The notes under the pieces are model-generated. The model saw only the letters and a list, made by a program, of their open reading frames with translations. It was not told where the DNA came from and did no database searches. Both the position numbers and the translations under genes were made by a program. From positions 1 through 64,000 of the forward strand of contig JAPEVC010000035.1 of the NCBI GenBank assembly GCA_027946555.1: a stretch of 64,000 bases of DNA, read 5' to 3'. Positions 1 through 11,074 of the stretch are shown here, piece by piece. Position 1 is the first letter of the stretch. Every line of letters starts with the position of its first letter. Source of the stretch: Gnomoniopsis sp. IMI 355080 (Eukaryota; Ascomycota; Sordariomycetes; Diaporthales; Gnomoniaceae).

Positions 1-461
1 GGGTTAAACCACAGACCACGCAGCCACAGCTACCTCATCAGGTGGTGTGGCGCAATTCTAGGAAGCTTAAAACAGCGGGTTTAGCTTTTGTGGGCTGGGG
101 GGGGGGGGTTCCGACCGCGAATATAGCGGTGCCTGGGTATATGTTCACCTGAACGGGTGTCTTGAAAGATTTCAGAGACTACCAGTGGACTTACACACTA
201 CGGCACATTTTCATTTCTGAAGACTGCGAGGGCCTAGAGACCGAATGATGAATACTCCAAGCTACCGTCTGTAAATCAATTGGTGTACCAGAAAGGGTTT
301 GGGCTTCACTCAGAAAGAAAAAAATTATCTTTAAAGACCAGAACATTATTGTGTAGATACTTTCAAATGCTTCTGCATCGTGTCTCGTCCCCCTCCAACG
401 TTTACGACTGTGAGCACTGTTAAGCCCTGCCCCGCTATTGTCCAGCAACAAGCAGATCAAG
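1..461. other. 5' flank of BMT6-like gene
   Basis: There is no coding sequence that I can support here. A run of 12 G lies at 97-108. The rest should be promoter and 5' leader of the methyltransferase that starts at 462. The open frame on the minus strand is only a shadow of that gene. Confidence 0.5.
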
Positions 462-1667
462 ATGGTCGGTAGGAAAAAGGCACACGTCAGATCTGGCAAT
501 CGTAATCGATCGAGGTCCCCGGCTCGCTCCAAACAAGCAAGCAAGTCTTCCACCAGAGGCGGCAGACAGCAGTCCAGAACCACAACGGCCGCGACTAGCC
601 AAGAGGCCGTACAGTCGAACGACCAGGTATCGCCATTACAAGACACTGCACACCAGCAAAAGCTACTCGGCATCTTTCAGGGCACCTTCGACGCCGTCTT
701 ATCGTCAGGGAATTTCAACACCATCTTGCAAGAAGTCAAAACCGCCCTCTTTAAACGCGAGTTCGATATTGCTTTCGGCAAAGAAGAATTTCTCGAAGCC
801 TATGCCGCAAGATGGAGTCCCACGCGCACATTGTGCTACGCTTCTGTCCTACATGGCATCGGCTCCCATCTGGAGGAGCTGTGGCGCCGCGCCGACGATC
901 ATGACGACGACGATCAAAAAAGCGACAGCGTGCCGTTCATGAGGGTCCTAGCCATAGGAGGCGCCGCCGCCGAGCTCGTGGCATTCGGGTCCTACCTCAG
1001 CCAGCAGCCCGCCGAGATCGCTGGCGCAATCACCCTCGTCGACATTGCGCCCTGGAGCGGCGTTGTCGAAAAGCTGCGCGTGGGGCTGAAGACGCCGCCG
1101 CCCTTGTCCAAATATGCGAGTGCCGCGCTGCAGGCTGCCAACACGCCGATCAATGAGCCGGAACGGTTGAAGGAGATTGCGTTTCAGCAACAGGATGTTT
1201 TCGCGCTGGATCAGGATGGGCTTGCGGCCCTTGTGTCGGCTGATCCTGGCGGGCAACGGGATCCCATCCTGGTCACGCTCCTTTTCACGCTCAACGAGCT
1301 CTTCACGAGTGTAGGTATCGGAAAGACTACGACGTTCTTGCTCACACTCACCTCTAAGCTGCCGATCGGCTCGCTGCTGTTGGTCATTGACAGCCCCGGC
1401 AGCTACTCCGAGACGACGGTGGGTAAGGAGGCAAAGCGCTACCCAATGGCCTGGCTGCTGGACAAGATCCTGACGGGGGCTTCGGACGTGGAAGATGACA
1501 GTGAGAAGTGGGAGAAGGTGGAGAGCAAGGATTCAGTATGGTTCAGGCTGGGTGGAGAGCTGCGGTATCCGATTCCGCTGGAAGATATGCGATATCAAAT
1601 GCATTTGTATCGGAAGGGGGCTGGCCGTGGGAATGGGGAAGGACACGAAGACGGAGATGACGAGTGA
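462..1667 (+). CDS. BMT6: 25S rRNA uridine-N3-methyltransferase, BMT6-like
   Basis: A single-exon gene of 401 codons. The first ATG (462, MVGRKK) follows an in-frame TTG stretch that I do not use. The N-terminus (about residues 1-45) is basic and Arg/Ser-rich, as in nucleolar proteins. The rest resembles the DUF3115 family of putative SAM-dependent methyltransferases: a helical entry with KREFDIAFG and WSPTRTLCYASV, a Rossmann-like strand at VLAIGGAAAELVAF, an acidic end of strand 2 at TLVDIAPWSG, and a late strand at LLLVIDSPGSYSE. Yeast Bmt6, of this family, methylates one uridine of 25S rRNA during large-subunit assembly. The acidic C-terminus is short. It converges with the phosphatase gene downstream. 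The family call rests on remembered similarity; the target base is inferred from yeast. Confidence 0.8.
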   Translation: MVGRKKAHVRSGNRNRSRSPARSKQASKSSTRGGRQQSRTTTAATSQEAVQSNDQVSPLQDTAHQQKLLGIFQGTFDAVLSSGNFNTILQEVKTALFKREFDIAFGKEEFLEAYAARWSPTRTLCYASVLHGIGSHLEELWRRADDHDDDDQKSDSVPFMRVLAIGGAAAELVAFGSYLSQQPAEIAGAITLVDIAPWSGVVEKLRVGLKTPPPLSKYASAALQAANTPINEPERLKEIAFQQQDVFALDQDGLAALVSADPGGQRDPILVTLLFTLNELFTSVGIGKTTTFLLTLTSKLPIGSLLLVIDSPGSYSETTVGKEAKRYPMAWLLDKILTGASDVEDDSEKWEKVESKDSVWFRLGGELRYPIPLEDMRYQMHLYRKGAGRGNGEGHEDGDDE

Positions 1668-2394
1668 GCGACAGAAGAGAAATTCGGTAATACCAACATG
1701 GCTGAGTAGAAGCACCTGAAGATTCACAGTACTTCGGGGCTTTACATGAAATGGCCTGCCGAAGATCTACTCGAAGAAGGATGGATATGTTGGTGCGCTT
1801 TCTACCTCAGTAATGGTGTCATCTCAACTAGTCCGGAGTGCGGACGGCGAGGAGAGCCAATACGACAGCACAAGGCGGAAAAGTCATGTATAGCGTCAAT
1901 GAGGAGAGACGACGCATAGAAACCAAAATGACGGCGCCTCACGGTTCCTCCACAAAGAGCCCATGGACTTGGATCATTTCTGCTTCTGGAACTGTCCAAG
2001 ACAGGAAATGTTGGCCGCGTCTTGAATTTCGAATCCACGAGGTACGGGACTTCTTTGGGCTTAGACCTTCAACCTGGGGATGGACATACATGTACGAGAG
2101 CTCCTGGATGCCCGCCCAGGTCCTGAGCTTTAAGCAGATATTTCTTGGCCTACCATCAGCCGAGAATGGACGAGTGAAAATTCGGGATCTGGATAATTTC
2201 TGCAGGTATGCCATATACTGTGATCATGCTCGCTACTCTGTCCTCAAGCAACCAGCTGCGCCAAGCTACCACATGCGGGCAGAGGCCTGAAGAACGAATA
2301 CACCCCGAGATGACCACGGATGCACAGCTCCGGTTTGCTGTATACTTTCGCTTCAACATCACCGCCACATGACCTCCTCGTCTACCCAGGTGAC
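1668..2394. other. Convergent 3' spacer
   Basis: This is the space between the 3' ends of the BMT6-like gene and the SAC phosphatase gene. Short open frames occur on both strands but none has a recognisable product or splice structure. I see no other element. Confidence 0.5.
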
Positions 2395-5300
2395 CTACGC
2401 CCAAACGAGCCTCTTGATATTATACCCCAGGGTCTCAAAAATGCCCACATTCTTCTTCGCCTCCGACAAACTGACAATTTCACCCTCCTCCACCATGCTC
2501 TCCCTCTTCGCCTCCGCAGTGCCGGAGACCGGCTGATTCAAGAAGACCAACCGCTCGATCTCATGGCACACGCTGGTCACGAGCTGCTTCTCACTCATCC
2601 TGCTCCCGCCGCTTGGGTCAGCAATGGAGGACTTGGTGTAAGGCGCCTTAAGTGCGATTTTCTTGGTCTCGGGTGCAGGTTGTGGTTTACGATTCAGGAG
2701 ACCGGTGAGGCGATTTTGGACGGGGCTGTCGGAAGAGGCCTGGCCGCTCTTAACGCTTGAGAGACTGCGGGTATTTACGCGGCGAATGTCTTCTGAACCA
2801 GGCCTGTATGTAATGACCAGACCGATGTTTTTGCTCTCGTCCATCTGAGTGGGCGAGATAGTGGAAGTGATATACGTCCCGTACTTTATTCCCGCAACAT
2901 GGCTCAATTCCACACGGTCAAAAGAGCTCACCTTGTCCAGATTCCAGTCGAAGCGACACAGGTACATCGCAGTGTCTGTGAGGAGGAAGACAGCCTCCTG
3001 GAAGGGACTCGCGGTGAGGCTGTTGGTCACGGCGGGGGACAGGAAAGTCCAACCACCAATGAATTCCTCAGTCTCATCAGACACGACTCGCTTCTGGCAG
3101 AGCTCGATGGCTTGGTCGCGCATTTTCTGGATGGACATGGATGGGTCTTTGGTCATCATGTTGGCTTCGAATTCTTCGAAGACGTCAGAGGTAACGTTGC
3201 CGAGAAGGAAGTCGATGGTAGTTTGAAGGAAGAAGTCGTTTACCATGCTGTATATTCGTTAGCCAGACTTCCATGGTGAAATCCAGGGAAAGGAGTCTGC
3301 TTGTACTCACCCGTTGTAAAACCTTGTCAGACCCAAGCCAGCATCCGTCAACGCCCCCCTATAATCTCTTCTCTTTGTCCGTGTGTAATCACCTTTCATC
3401 GCAGCTGTGGATGCATACTGCTTTGAGATAGCATCTCCGTTGTCCGCCCAGAGCGTGTTGAACCAGGAATTAACCTGATCCTGTTGTACCGTCATGTCGA
3501 AGCCCTGAGCCTTCAACTGCGCATCGAGCACATATTTGGCAAATGAGCTCTGGCATACATTCGTCCGGTCTAGGCAGTCCATGCAATTAGTGCGTATCAC
3601 ACCCTTCTGCTGGGCCTTGATATCACCGCTTTCCTCAATTGTGCTGCCGAAGCTCTCCAACTGGCCCTTAAGAGTATCGATGAGTTTCTGCACGTTCTCG
3701 AATTTCATGCCACGACAGGCATCATGGAAGTCGAACCACTCAAAAGGAACTTGATTATCCTTGGGCTTCTCCTTGTTGTATTGCTCGACACCTTGCTGAT
3801 ACTTCTCGCCTATCGGTGCCTCCACGCCATGTTTTTCAACCAAATTAGCGATTTGCAAGGATCCATACTGTTGGTGTAATCGGTCAAAATGCTTTTTGAG
3901 TGCATTGAAATTGGCTTCGTCAGAGTGCTGGAAGATGGGAGTAGGTTTCAAAGAATAAGGACTCTGGGTGAAGAAAACGGGGATGCTGCCCCTGATCTGG
4001 AGGAAAGAATAGATCCTCGAACCCGCGGTCATTGTCTTGGGGGTAAGGATCTGTTCCGTTTCTACAAAATTCGCACAACAACCTTCATCGTCGATCCCCC
4101 GGCGTAGGTATCGCAGCCCAGCGCGTTTTATCGACCGTCTGGATATTACAGTGACGTCGAATTGCTTCTCTGAGGGTCTGAGATCCACAGGTACTGCCTC
4201 CGTTGGTGGTGATGCCGGATTTGAGCCCGCGTTGGCTGCGAAATCCTTCATTTCCACTGAATTCTTAATTTCGTCCATCTGCGGGGGCTGGCTGTCCACT
4301 GTGAATGTCTGCTGGCCAACAAATCCCTTCACTAGCGGCATGGCCAGGCTGTCTACGCCTGCGTCTATGAAAGGCTCTAACACATGGCGATTCCAGAAGA
4401 ACATTGGATCGACTCTCCGGTGAAGGGATTCATCCCCTGGCGTCGCGTCGTGGGGTTGCTTGGAGAGGCTGCGCGTGAGGTCGTAATCATAGGAAAAGAA
4501 GTAGCTCCGCGAGCTTCCAAACAAGATTTGTGTTGTTCTCAATAACTTTGGCAACAACGTCGGCGGCGCCATGCCCTCCTCTTTGGCGTCTTGGACTGGC
4601 ACGCCTGCCGCATCGGGAGCAGACTTATCCTCGCTCGTAGCAGCAGGTGCCTTTGGATCCGCCTTGGCCTGGACTTCAGAGGTCGCGGTGGGCGGATCCT
4701 TATTATCGGCTTCCTCGCTCCGACTAAGGCCCATGTTTCGCTTGGACTCCTGTTGCCAGCCACTTTTGCTGAACCAGCGTTGAGCAAAGCGGCCGTAGCT
4801 GCCACGACGGGACATGACATCTTGGACAACACTGCCGGATTTGCCAGCAGGAACATTTCCCTCGGAAGCCAAGGGGAGCTCTTCTTCATTATCGGTGGGC
4901 ACCTCGTCACTCTTAATAGACAGGGCATCGGTGTCCATGTCATCTTCAGTCTCGTCCCCGGCCGTTTCGCCGCCAGACTTGTTTGGGATATCATCAAGCT
5001 GTTTCGAGGTCTTTGTAACAGACTCGCTCGCGTCGTTGTAGGAGGAGCATGGTGTAAGAGCGACCTCGGTAATGACGTAGACGGGGAAGCCTCGGATGAC
5101 GGCTACTTGTTGACGACGGGTTATAGAAACGAGATAGCTGAAGCGAGAGATGGTGACCAACCCTGTCCCAGAATCAGTTTTGGTGCACGTGAAGGAGATC
5201 CATTTCGGACGGGATCAGAGGAGGCGCAAGAGACGTACCGACGATCCCGAAAGCCTCGAACGAGGAGTTTGGCTCAGACAAGTTTGGAACAGTATCCCGG

Positions 5301-5440
5301 GACACAAAGGAGAGGGACGCATCTCCATAGCGGATCTTGACAGGCGAGGCAGATCTCTGTTCTTTCTTGGTAGCTAAGGGCTGTATGAAAAGACCGTCGA
5401 CAGCAGCGGCTATGAGGACCTTGCGCGCGAGGGAGGGCAT
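2395..5440 (-). CDS. SAC-domain phosphoinositide phosphatase with hSac2 domain
   Basis: Three exons on the minus strand: 5239-5440, 3311-5162 and 2395-3247, joined by introns of 76 and 63 nt; predicted 968 residues. The ATG at 5440 gives MPSLARKVLIAAAVDG. The N-terminal SAC fold continues across intron 1 (SFEAFGIVG to LVTISRFSYLVS). A long acidic Ser/Thr-rich insert lies near residues 100-250. The catalytic CX5R loop is visible as RTNCMDCLDRTN near residue 593. The last exon carries an hSac2/INPP5F-type domain (VNDFFLQTTIDFLLGN to GLVITYRPG), and there is no C-terminal membrane pair as in ER Sac1. It is therefore probably a PI4P or PI(4)-position phosphatase of the INPP5F/Sac2 type acting on endosomal or plasma-membrane traffic. 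The insert length is typical of filamentous fungi. Confidence 0.88.
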
Positions 5441-6250
5441 CTCGTTGTTCTTGCGTCGCAAAGACTGAGCATCGCAGAGGGAGGAGGGGTCGATTGTAAA
5501 TTTAGATTGTCTTTGAGAAAATAATATTGATCTACGTGCTGAAGAAAGTCGTCATGCTGTGCAGACGTCTAAGTCGCATAGGGCCATAATGTCGAGCTTA
5601 CAGGTGTCTCATGATGATGTCGAGGTGGTTTTGACCTGCGAGACATTTGCTCAATCCGGCATGACGTATGGACCAGCTGCGGGTTTTAGCGGCATCGGAC
5701 GATCGTCCACAGCTCGTGGCTACCTACCTGCGTACTATGTTCCTAGCCGTATAGGGACCTTGCCGTTAGGCACTATCTGAATACTTTAATCTTGCATTTT
5801 GAAGCAGATTGATTGTTTATTTGAGGTCGAGGAACCATGCGCATTCGAAGTTTCGGGGCGTCAACTAGTCAGGTCTCTTACTGAGGTCATCAACACGTTG
5901 CAAATCGTGTGGCCAGGAATTTATCTCGTACTCATAACAATCAGCACTGGACAGCCAGATGAATCGCCGCTTTCTTGGCCGCAAATTTTCCACAGTACAG
6001 ACTTGGTCGACGAAGCGGGACGTCATACGAGCCCTCGAAGCATGCTCCTCGCCACGCTCTCCTAAGAGTATACGGCTGAGATGTAGCGCCTATCCAGTGC
6101 CCTCACCTGGGCGGTCTCCCAGATATCATTGACACGAGCTTGTCTTTTATTTGCTATCAAGGACTCATCGCCACGAGTACTTGCCCGGAGAGCAGTATGC
6201 AACTCCGACTAAATACATCCATCTCCGTCGCGACTGTTTCCAAAGTCTCT
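5441..6250. other. Spacer between SAC phosphatase start and SNU13 end
   Basis: About 0.8 kb that should contain the phosphatase promoter and the SNU13 3' UTR. Only short open frames without family features are present. I see no RNA gene or repeat. Confidence 0.45.
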
Positions 6251-6791
6251 TTAAATAGCCAGTCTCTCAACCTTGTCCTTGAGCGCGCGAATCTGGCCCA
6301 TGAGGTCGCTTGCTTCGTTGCTGGTGATGGCACACGCAATGACTGCGCGGGACACGCCCTACATGGTAGAAGATAAAGTTAGTACAAGTCTGATACAGAT
6401 CAGGAGTCTCAAGCGAGAAAATTAAACAGGAATATAAGGAATTCGTTTCTTTGAGTGACTTACACAAGCACGGCCAAGGGCAATCTTGGACGGGACGTAG
6501 ACATAGGGAGTGTCTATTACCATGTTAGTTGCTACTCAATCGTACAACAGGGTATAATCTCTTACTCTTGTCCTCAGCCAACAACGGGATGTGGAGCAGA
6601 ATAGCGAGAGGGGCGGTATCTGCGGCGAGCACCACGATCTCAGAAGTTCCACGGTTCAGAGCCTTGGTAGCCTCGTTGGCACCCTTCTTGAGCTGGCGGT
6701 AGTGGGATGCCGACTGGATCAAGTCCAGAATTTCCTGGCTCAAGGCCGCATCAGCGATGGGCCATGCGGCAGACTCGTTCTGGTTCGACAT
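6251..6791 (-). CDS. SNU13: U4/U6.U5 snRNP and box C/D snoRNP 15.5-kDa protein Snu13
   Basis: Three exons: 6566-6791, 6464-6513 and 6251-6358, with introns of 52 and 105 nt; 127 residues, against 126 in yeast. The product starts MSNQNESAAWPIADAAL and contains the L7Ae/Nhp2-type kink-turn binding motif QLKKGANEATKALNRG, then LAADTAPLAILLHIPLL, and after splicing NTPYVYVPSKIALGRACGVSRAVIAC and a C-terminal KDKVERLAI. Snu13 binds kink-turns in U4 snRNA and in C/D snoRNAs, nucleating snRNP and snoRNP assembly in the nucleus. Without splicing the reading frame runs into unrelated sequence after AEDKS, which confirms the first intron. It is divergent from VMA3 with 425 bp between start codons. Confidence 0.95.
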
Positions 6792-7216
6792 ATTGGCTGG
6801 TATTCAAAATAGGATGCGGGAGGTTGGTGAGCAGGGTTCCTTTCCGTAGATCGCCCTGTAGAACGGGTGAGTTGATGAGGTTGGTGGTGTGTGTGTGTGT
6901 GTGGAATATGTTCAAAGAGGGTTTGCGACTTTCTGGAAGAACTTTGGCGATAACAGATTTTAAGTGGGGCCCACCGATAAGCTTGTTCGGACTCAGGAGA
7001 CCCCGGCCATGTGTGCATAGCTTAGTCATCGATGCTTACCTAGTCATCCCAAAGCCAGCAAACCTTGGGAAAGCCTTCGTCACCATCTCGTACAACCTCT
7101 CAACCGCACGACCTCCTTCGAGACTATCGTACTGTCAACGCGCAATCTAAGCCGATCTCGCCTTCATAACATTCTCTCTCTTGTCCACTATTTTTCAACA
7201 CCCCACAGCCGCCAAA
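6792..7216. promoter_or_regulatory. Shared divergent promoter SNU13/VMA3
   Basis: A 425-bp intergenic region between two divergent, presumably highly expressed genes. It contains (GT)8 at 6887-6902 and pyrimidine-rich stretches just upstream of the VMA3 ATG (around 7160-7200, with CTCTCTCTTGTCC), typical of fungal core promoters. No TATA box is evident. Regulation is inferred from arrangement only. Confidence 0.5.
6887..6902. repeat. (GT)8 microsatellite
   Basis: Perfect dinucleotide repeat inside the SNU13/VMA3 intergenic region; likely length-variable between strains. Confidence 0.9.
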
Positions 7217-8124
7217 ATGCCTTCAGACCTCTGGTAAGTCCGCCTACCTAGCCTCATTTGAGCTTGCTTCGCCATCCCTGGAAGCTCAGTCCATGGACAT
7301 TATCATCCTCTACCTGCTCTCTGCATCTCACTATCAAGCTTCAATGTATCCTCGAGCTGATGTTGATCTTTCTATAGCCCCGTCTATGCGGTTAGTACCC
7401 CGGCTTCGTCGATGCCTATCGTTCGGCCAGCATGACCATCGTCCTCGCGAGCTCCAACCGATACGAGACAATCTGAGTAACCTTTGCCATCACGATGCTG
7501 ACGCACATATAGCCCTTCTTTGGTGCCATGGGCTGCACAGCTGCCATTGTCTTCACATGTCTCGGTGCATCATACGGTACTGCCAAGTCTGGCGTTGGTA
7601 TCGCAGCAATGGGTGTCCTGCGCCCTGACCTGATCGTCAAGAGTACGTCCTGGCTCATCGACAGCAGTCACGCAATATCATGCTCACATATCGCTTCTAG
7701 ACATTGTTCCCGTCATTATGGCTGGTATCATTGGTATCTATGGTCTCGTTGTCTCCGTGCTCATCTCCGACGGTCTCCGACAGACCGACTACGCTCTGTT
7801 CACCGGCTTCATTCAGCTCGGTGCCGGTCTGGCCGTCGGCCTAGCCGGTATGGCTGCCGGTTTCGCCATCGGAATTGTCGGTGACGCTGGTGTGCGCGGC
7901 ACCGCTCAGCAGCCCAGGCTTTTCGTCGGCATGATTCTGATTCTCATTTTCGCTGAAGTCTTGGGTGAGTTATTTTTAGCAGCAAACACTTCCTTCTCTC
8001 AGCCCCTGCCTCAACGAGGTTGACTTGCCGTATCCATGAGCTGACAAGAACACGCACAGGTCTCTACGGCCTGATTGTTGCACTGCTCATGAACTCGAAG
8101 GCTGCGCTCAACGTGAGCTGCTAA
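7217..8124 (+). CDS. VMA3: V-type proton ATPase proteolipid subunit c
   Basis: Five exons: 7217-7233, 7378-7390, 7513-7642, 7701-7964 and 8060-8124; introns of 144, 122, 58 and 95 nt; 162 residues. The spliced N-terminus is MPSDLCPVYAPFFGAMG, built from a 17-nt first exon and a 13-nt second exon. Four hydrophobic helices follow, with the typical SYGTAKSGVGIAAMGVLRPDL loop and the repeat-like GDAGVRGTAQQPRLF loop. The proton-carrying glutamate is Glu139 in ILIFAEVLGLYG. Subunit c forms the membrane rotor ring of the vacuolar V0 sector and drives acidification. Length and sequence fit subunit c (Vma3) better than c' or c''. The downstream exon ends AALNVSC-stop. Confidence 0.95.
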
Positions 8125-9161
8125 GCGTCTCGCTATCAACCCCGCGATCGCCGATACAAATAGGCCATTAGACTGGCAACGAAAATTCACAAGGTCTACT
8201 GGAATACTGCGATTGGCGATCCTACACAAGTCATGGGCTCGACTTGGCATATCCTGGGGAATAGTTCACTCTTGAAATCAATTGCATCGGGTCACGGGCA
8301 GTCGCTCTTCGGCCTCAGGGCAACGAAGCGACTGCAACGAAAAGGAATGGACGGATGGTTGACATGGATCATCCAGAGATATACATGTACCACACTTTGT
8401 CACATTAGGCGAGCATTATCGGTGGTTTCTCGCGTCATAGATGCTGGAAGGGGACGGACGGAGATTGTAGCTTAGGATTGGGAGCAATGCTGCTTTGTTT
8501 TTGCGATTTGGATTCCAACGGCTGCATTAGTATTGTCACTTGTTTCATCTTGCATCCTTTCACCACGGCATTGCCGTGACGGTCGTGACAGCTTTTCTCA
8601 TCGTAGTCTGGCGTTGATGGTCATTCGCTCCACAGAATCCTTTGAATGCTAGACCTCGAGCTGTCCACTGGGATGCTCCTCGGCCTCTTTTATTTGCGAT
8701 GGCTTACGCATTGATTCATGGCTGCTAGATGGTTAGTGTAGCATTCAACGTTCGCATGGCAGAGCCGGGAGGCACACCGACGCCAGGCGGGTCTCGTAAA
8801 GAATATTGATTGAATTCTGCTTTCTGGGCAATGTATGTATATACATACATATATGCATACATACACACATATATAGGTACTGAAGCCTTGCGATGCAAAC
8901 CTAGGTCCCATCTCTGGACCACAACGGGTCCGTTCAATCTCCTTTTCGTTTTGCTTCTCGCGTTTCTACCCTTTGTCACCTCCCACCCTCTCCCGTTTTG
9001 ATGCACCGGTCAGTATCGACCCCTCGTTAAGAATGCAAAATTAAAAAGCAATTAGATCAAAGCATATACATGCTGAAATGAAAGAAGTGTGTAACTCTGT
9101 TCCCCGTCGCTGTGGCCTTTGCCAATGGCTATCCTAATGCCTTTTTGCAATCCAACAAGGC
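8125..9161. other. Convergent spacer VMA3/ERG4
   Basis: 3' flanks of two convergent genes. It holds an AT-rich palindrome (8831-8850) and an ACCTAGGT core (8899-8906). I see no gene. Confidence 0.5.
8831..8850. repeat. 20-bp perfect palindrome, ATGTATGTAT type
   Basis: Both halves (ATGTATGTAT and ATACATACAT) are exact reverse complements. CATA/TATA-type repetition continues to about 8875. It sits between two convergent 3' ends. Confidence 0.85.
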
Positions 9162-11074
9162 TTAAATGATGTACTGCGGCGTTGAATTAGCGGGACGAAC
9201 GGATAGAAAACGTGTACAGAAAACTCACAGGAATGAACAGGTACGGCACCTGTCTCTCATACTCCTTCCAGGCCTCGCCATACTTCTCGCGGCACCTCTC
9301 AATATCTCTGTACGCGCGGTGAATAATCATGCCGACGAAAAACACAGAGTAGAACCACGGGAACGGGCTGTTGAAGCCGGTGATCAAGCCCCAGCAAATA
9401 GCAAAGAAGGCATCGCAAGAGTAGTGCACCTTGCGCGCCAGGCCATACCAGCCATCGACGAGAAGAGCATCGCCCGTCTGCGTCTCAATCTTCTTTGGGT
9501 TCTTGATGCTCTGCCAAGGTACTTGCGGGAACGTGTTCCGCTTGGTGAGCGTGCCGCGCTCCATGGCGCGGAAGCTGTTCTTCTGTCCGTTGCAGCTATC
9601 CCACACCCAGTAGACGAAGATGTACGCGGCGAACAAGAAGGTGAGAAAGACACGGTTCCATCGGTACTCCTCTGGGGCATGGCTGGCGAGGTAGATGGTG
9701 CAGTGGCAGTACGACAGTGGCACACCCGACATATTCCAGAAGATCAGCATGAAGCCCCACTTCTCGTAGTACATGTCCCATGTGGTGACGATGAGCTCCT
9801 CGCCCTTGGCGCATGCGTTGGCGTACAACCAGTGCGCCATGACGACGAAAGCAACCTCGCCCGACACGTAGCCGTAAGTCTCATACTGTCGCACCGCTGT
9901 GCTGACGCTGAGCAGCAGCAGGATGAACCAAGGCAGGCGCACCTCGAAGAACATCTTGAAGTCCAGGATGTCAAACATGCGCGGGTTGAGCTCCGCGCCC
10001 ATGAAGAAGTCGTAGATGGGGTAGCCAGTCATGCGGTGCTGCGCGCCGCGGGCCAGGGCCGAGAAGTAGGCCACAATGGCGACAAGGTAACCCGAGAGGA
10101 TGGAAACGGTCAGGAGTGGGCCAAATTCATCGATGATGGTGGCCGCGGAGTACAAGCCCGAGACGTGAAGGACCGCAACGACGGCGAGAGTAATGTAGAG
10201 CGACACAAAGCCCGAGCAGTAGTACTTGAGTTGCTTGCCACCTTCATGGGGCAGAGGCTTGCCATACGCGTAGACGCCCGGCGCGAAAAGGTACATCATC
10301 ATCTCGAAAACGAAGAACGACCAGTACATGGCCCAGGCCTTGAGCGTAGGGAAGGCGCCGGTGTAGACGAGGTGGCCGAGGTGGTGGAAGAAGTCGCCCC
10401 AGCTCTGGCCGGGGGCGCGCTGCGGAAAGCCTCCGTCGTAGTAGGTGGCGCCAATCCACATATACCACATCAAGAGGGGGAAGCCAATCATCATAGCTGA
10501 CACGCCCAGCGAACCGCCAAACTCAAATTTTCCAGAGTAGTCGATCCTATGGTCCTTACCTGGCGCCCAGCCGTCGACGACTTTTTCCTCAGCGGCGTGG
10601 CCGTTGGCGCCATTGGCCTTGGCCGACCGCGTCTTGCGCACGGGAAGCGCGTCCTCGTCTTGCACGTGGCCGTTGGGCGCGCGGGACTTGTTGTTGGAGA
10701 TATCCTGCAGGGCATTTGGGATGTCGTCCTCTTCCAGGTGCTCGGTGAACTTGGCGGTACCGCGACGGCGCGCGGCGGCTCTGGTGGCGCGAGAGCTGGT
10801 CATCTCGGTGGCAGAGCTGGACTCGGCGTCGGCATCGGAGCCCTCGAAGGAGAGGGATGTCTGGCGCTTGGAGACGCGCCGCCCTGGGGTCTCGACCATG
10901 CCTTCGAAAGGTTCCTTCTTTCTGGTGAGAGCAAGGCCTGGGTTAGAAAGAACTGGTACTGTGAAAATCGAGCTCCGAGTGATCCGGCCGAACACCCTCT
11001 CCCCTCCTGAAGGTCAAAACAAAGAGCAAATGGGGGACTTACCGAGGCGTCTGTCGGAGGGAATATCGCGACAT
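9162..11074 (-). CDS. ERG4: Delta(24(24(1)))-sterol reductase ERG4
   Basis: Three exons: 11043-11074, 9229-10921 and 9162-9173 (introns of 121 and 55 nt); 578 residues. The spliced start MSRYSLRQTPR joins KKEPFEGMVETPGRR, which keeps frame; using the internal ATG at 10899 would lose only about 19 residues. A hydrophilic N-terminal extension (about 150 residues) precedes many transmembrane helices. Family sequence includes GGSLGVSAMMIGFP, FFMGAELNPRMFDILDFKMFFEVRLPW, SYCHCTIYLASH and the C-terminal YGEAWKEYERQVPYLFIP followed by YII-stop from a 12-nt last exon. ERG4 reduces the C24(28) double bond in the last step of ergosterol synthesis in the endoplasmic reticulum. Yeast Erg4 lacks the long N-terminal extension. 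Confidence 0.95.

Noticed and set aside
4591..5340. 249-codon plus-strand frame inside the SAC phosphatase gene
   Set aside because: Antisense shadow that also covers an intron of the supported gene.
9166..10500. 444-codon open frame on the plus strand, antisense to ERG4
   Set aside because: It is the mirror of GC-rich codons in a well-supported gene and has no family features.
10897..10899. Internal ATG as ERG4 start
   Set aside because: An upstream ATG at 11074 joins by a 121-nt intron in frame and gives a better N-terminus (MSRYSLRQTPR then KKEPFEG).
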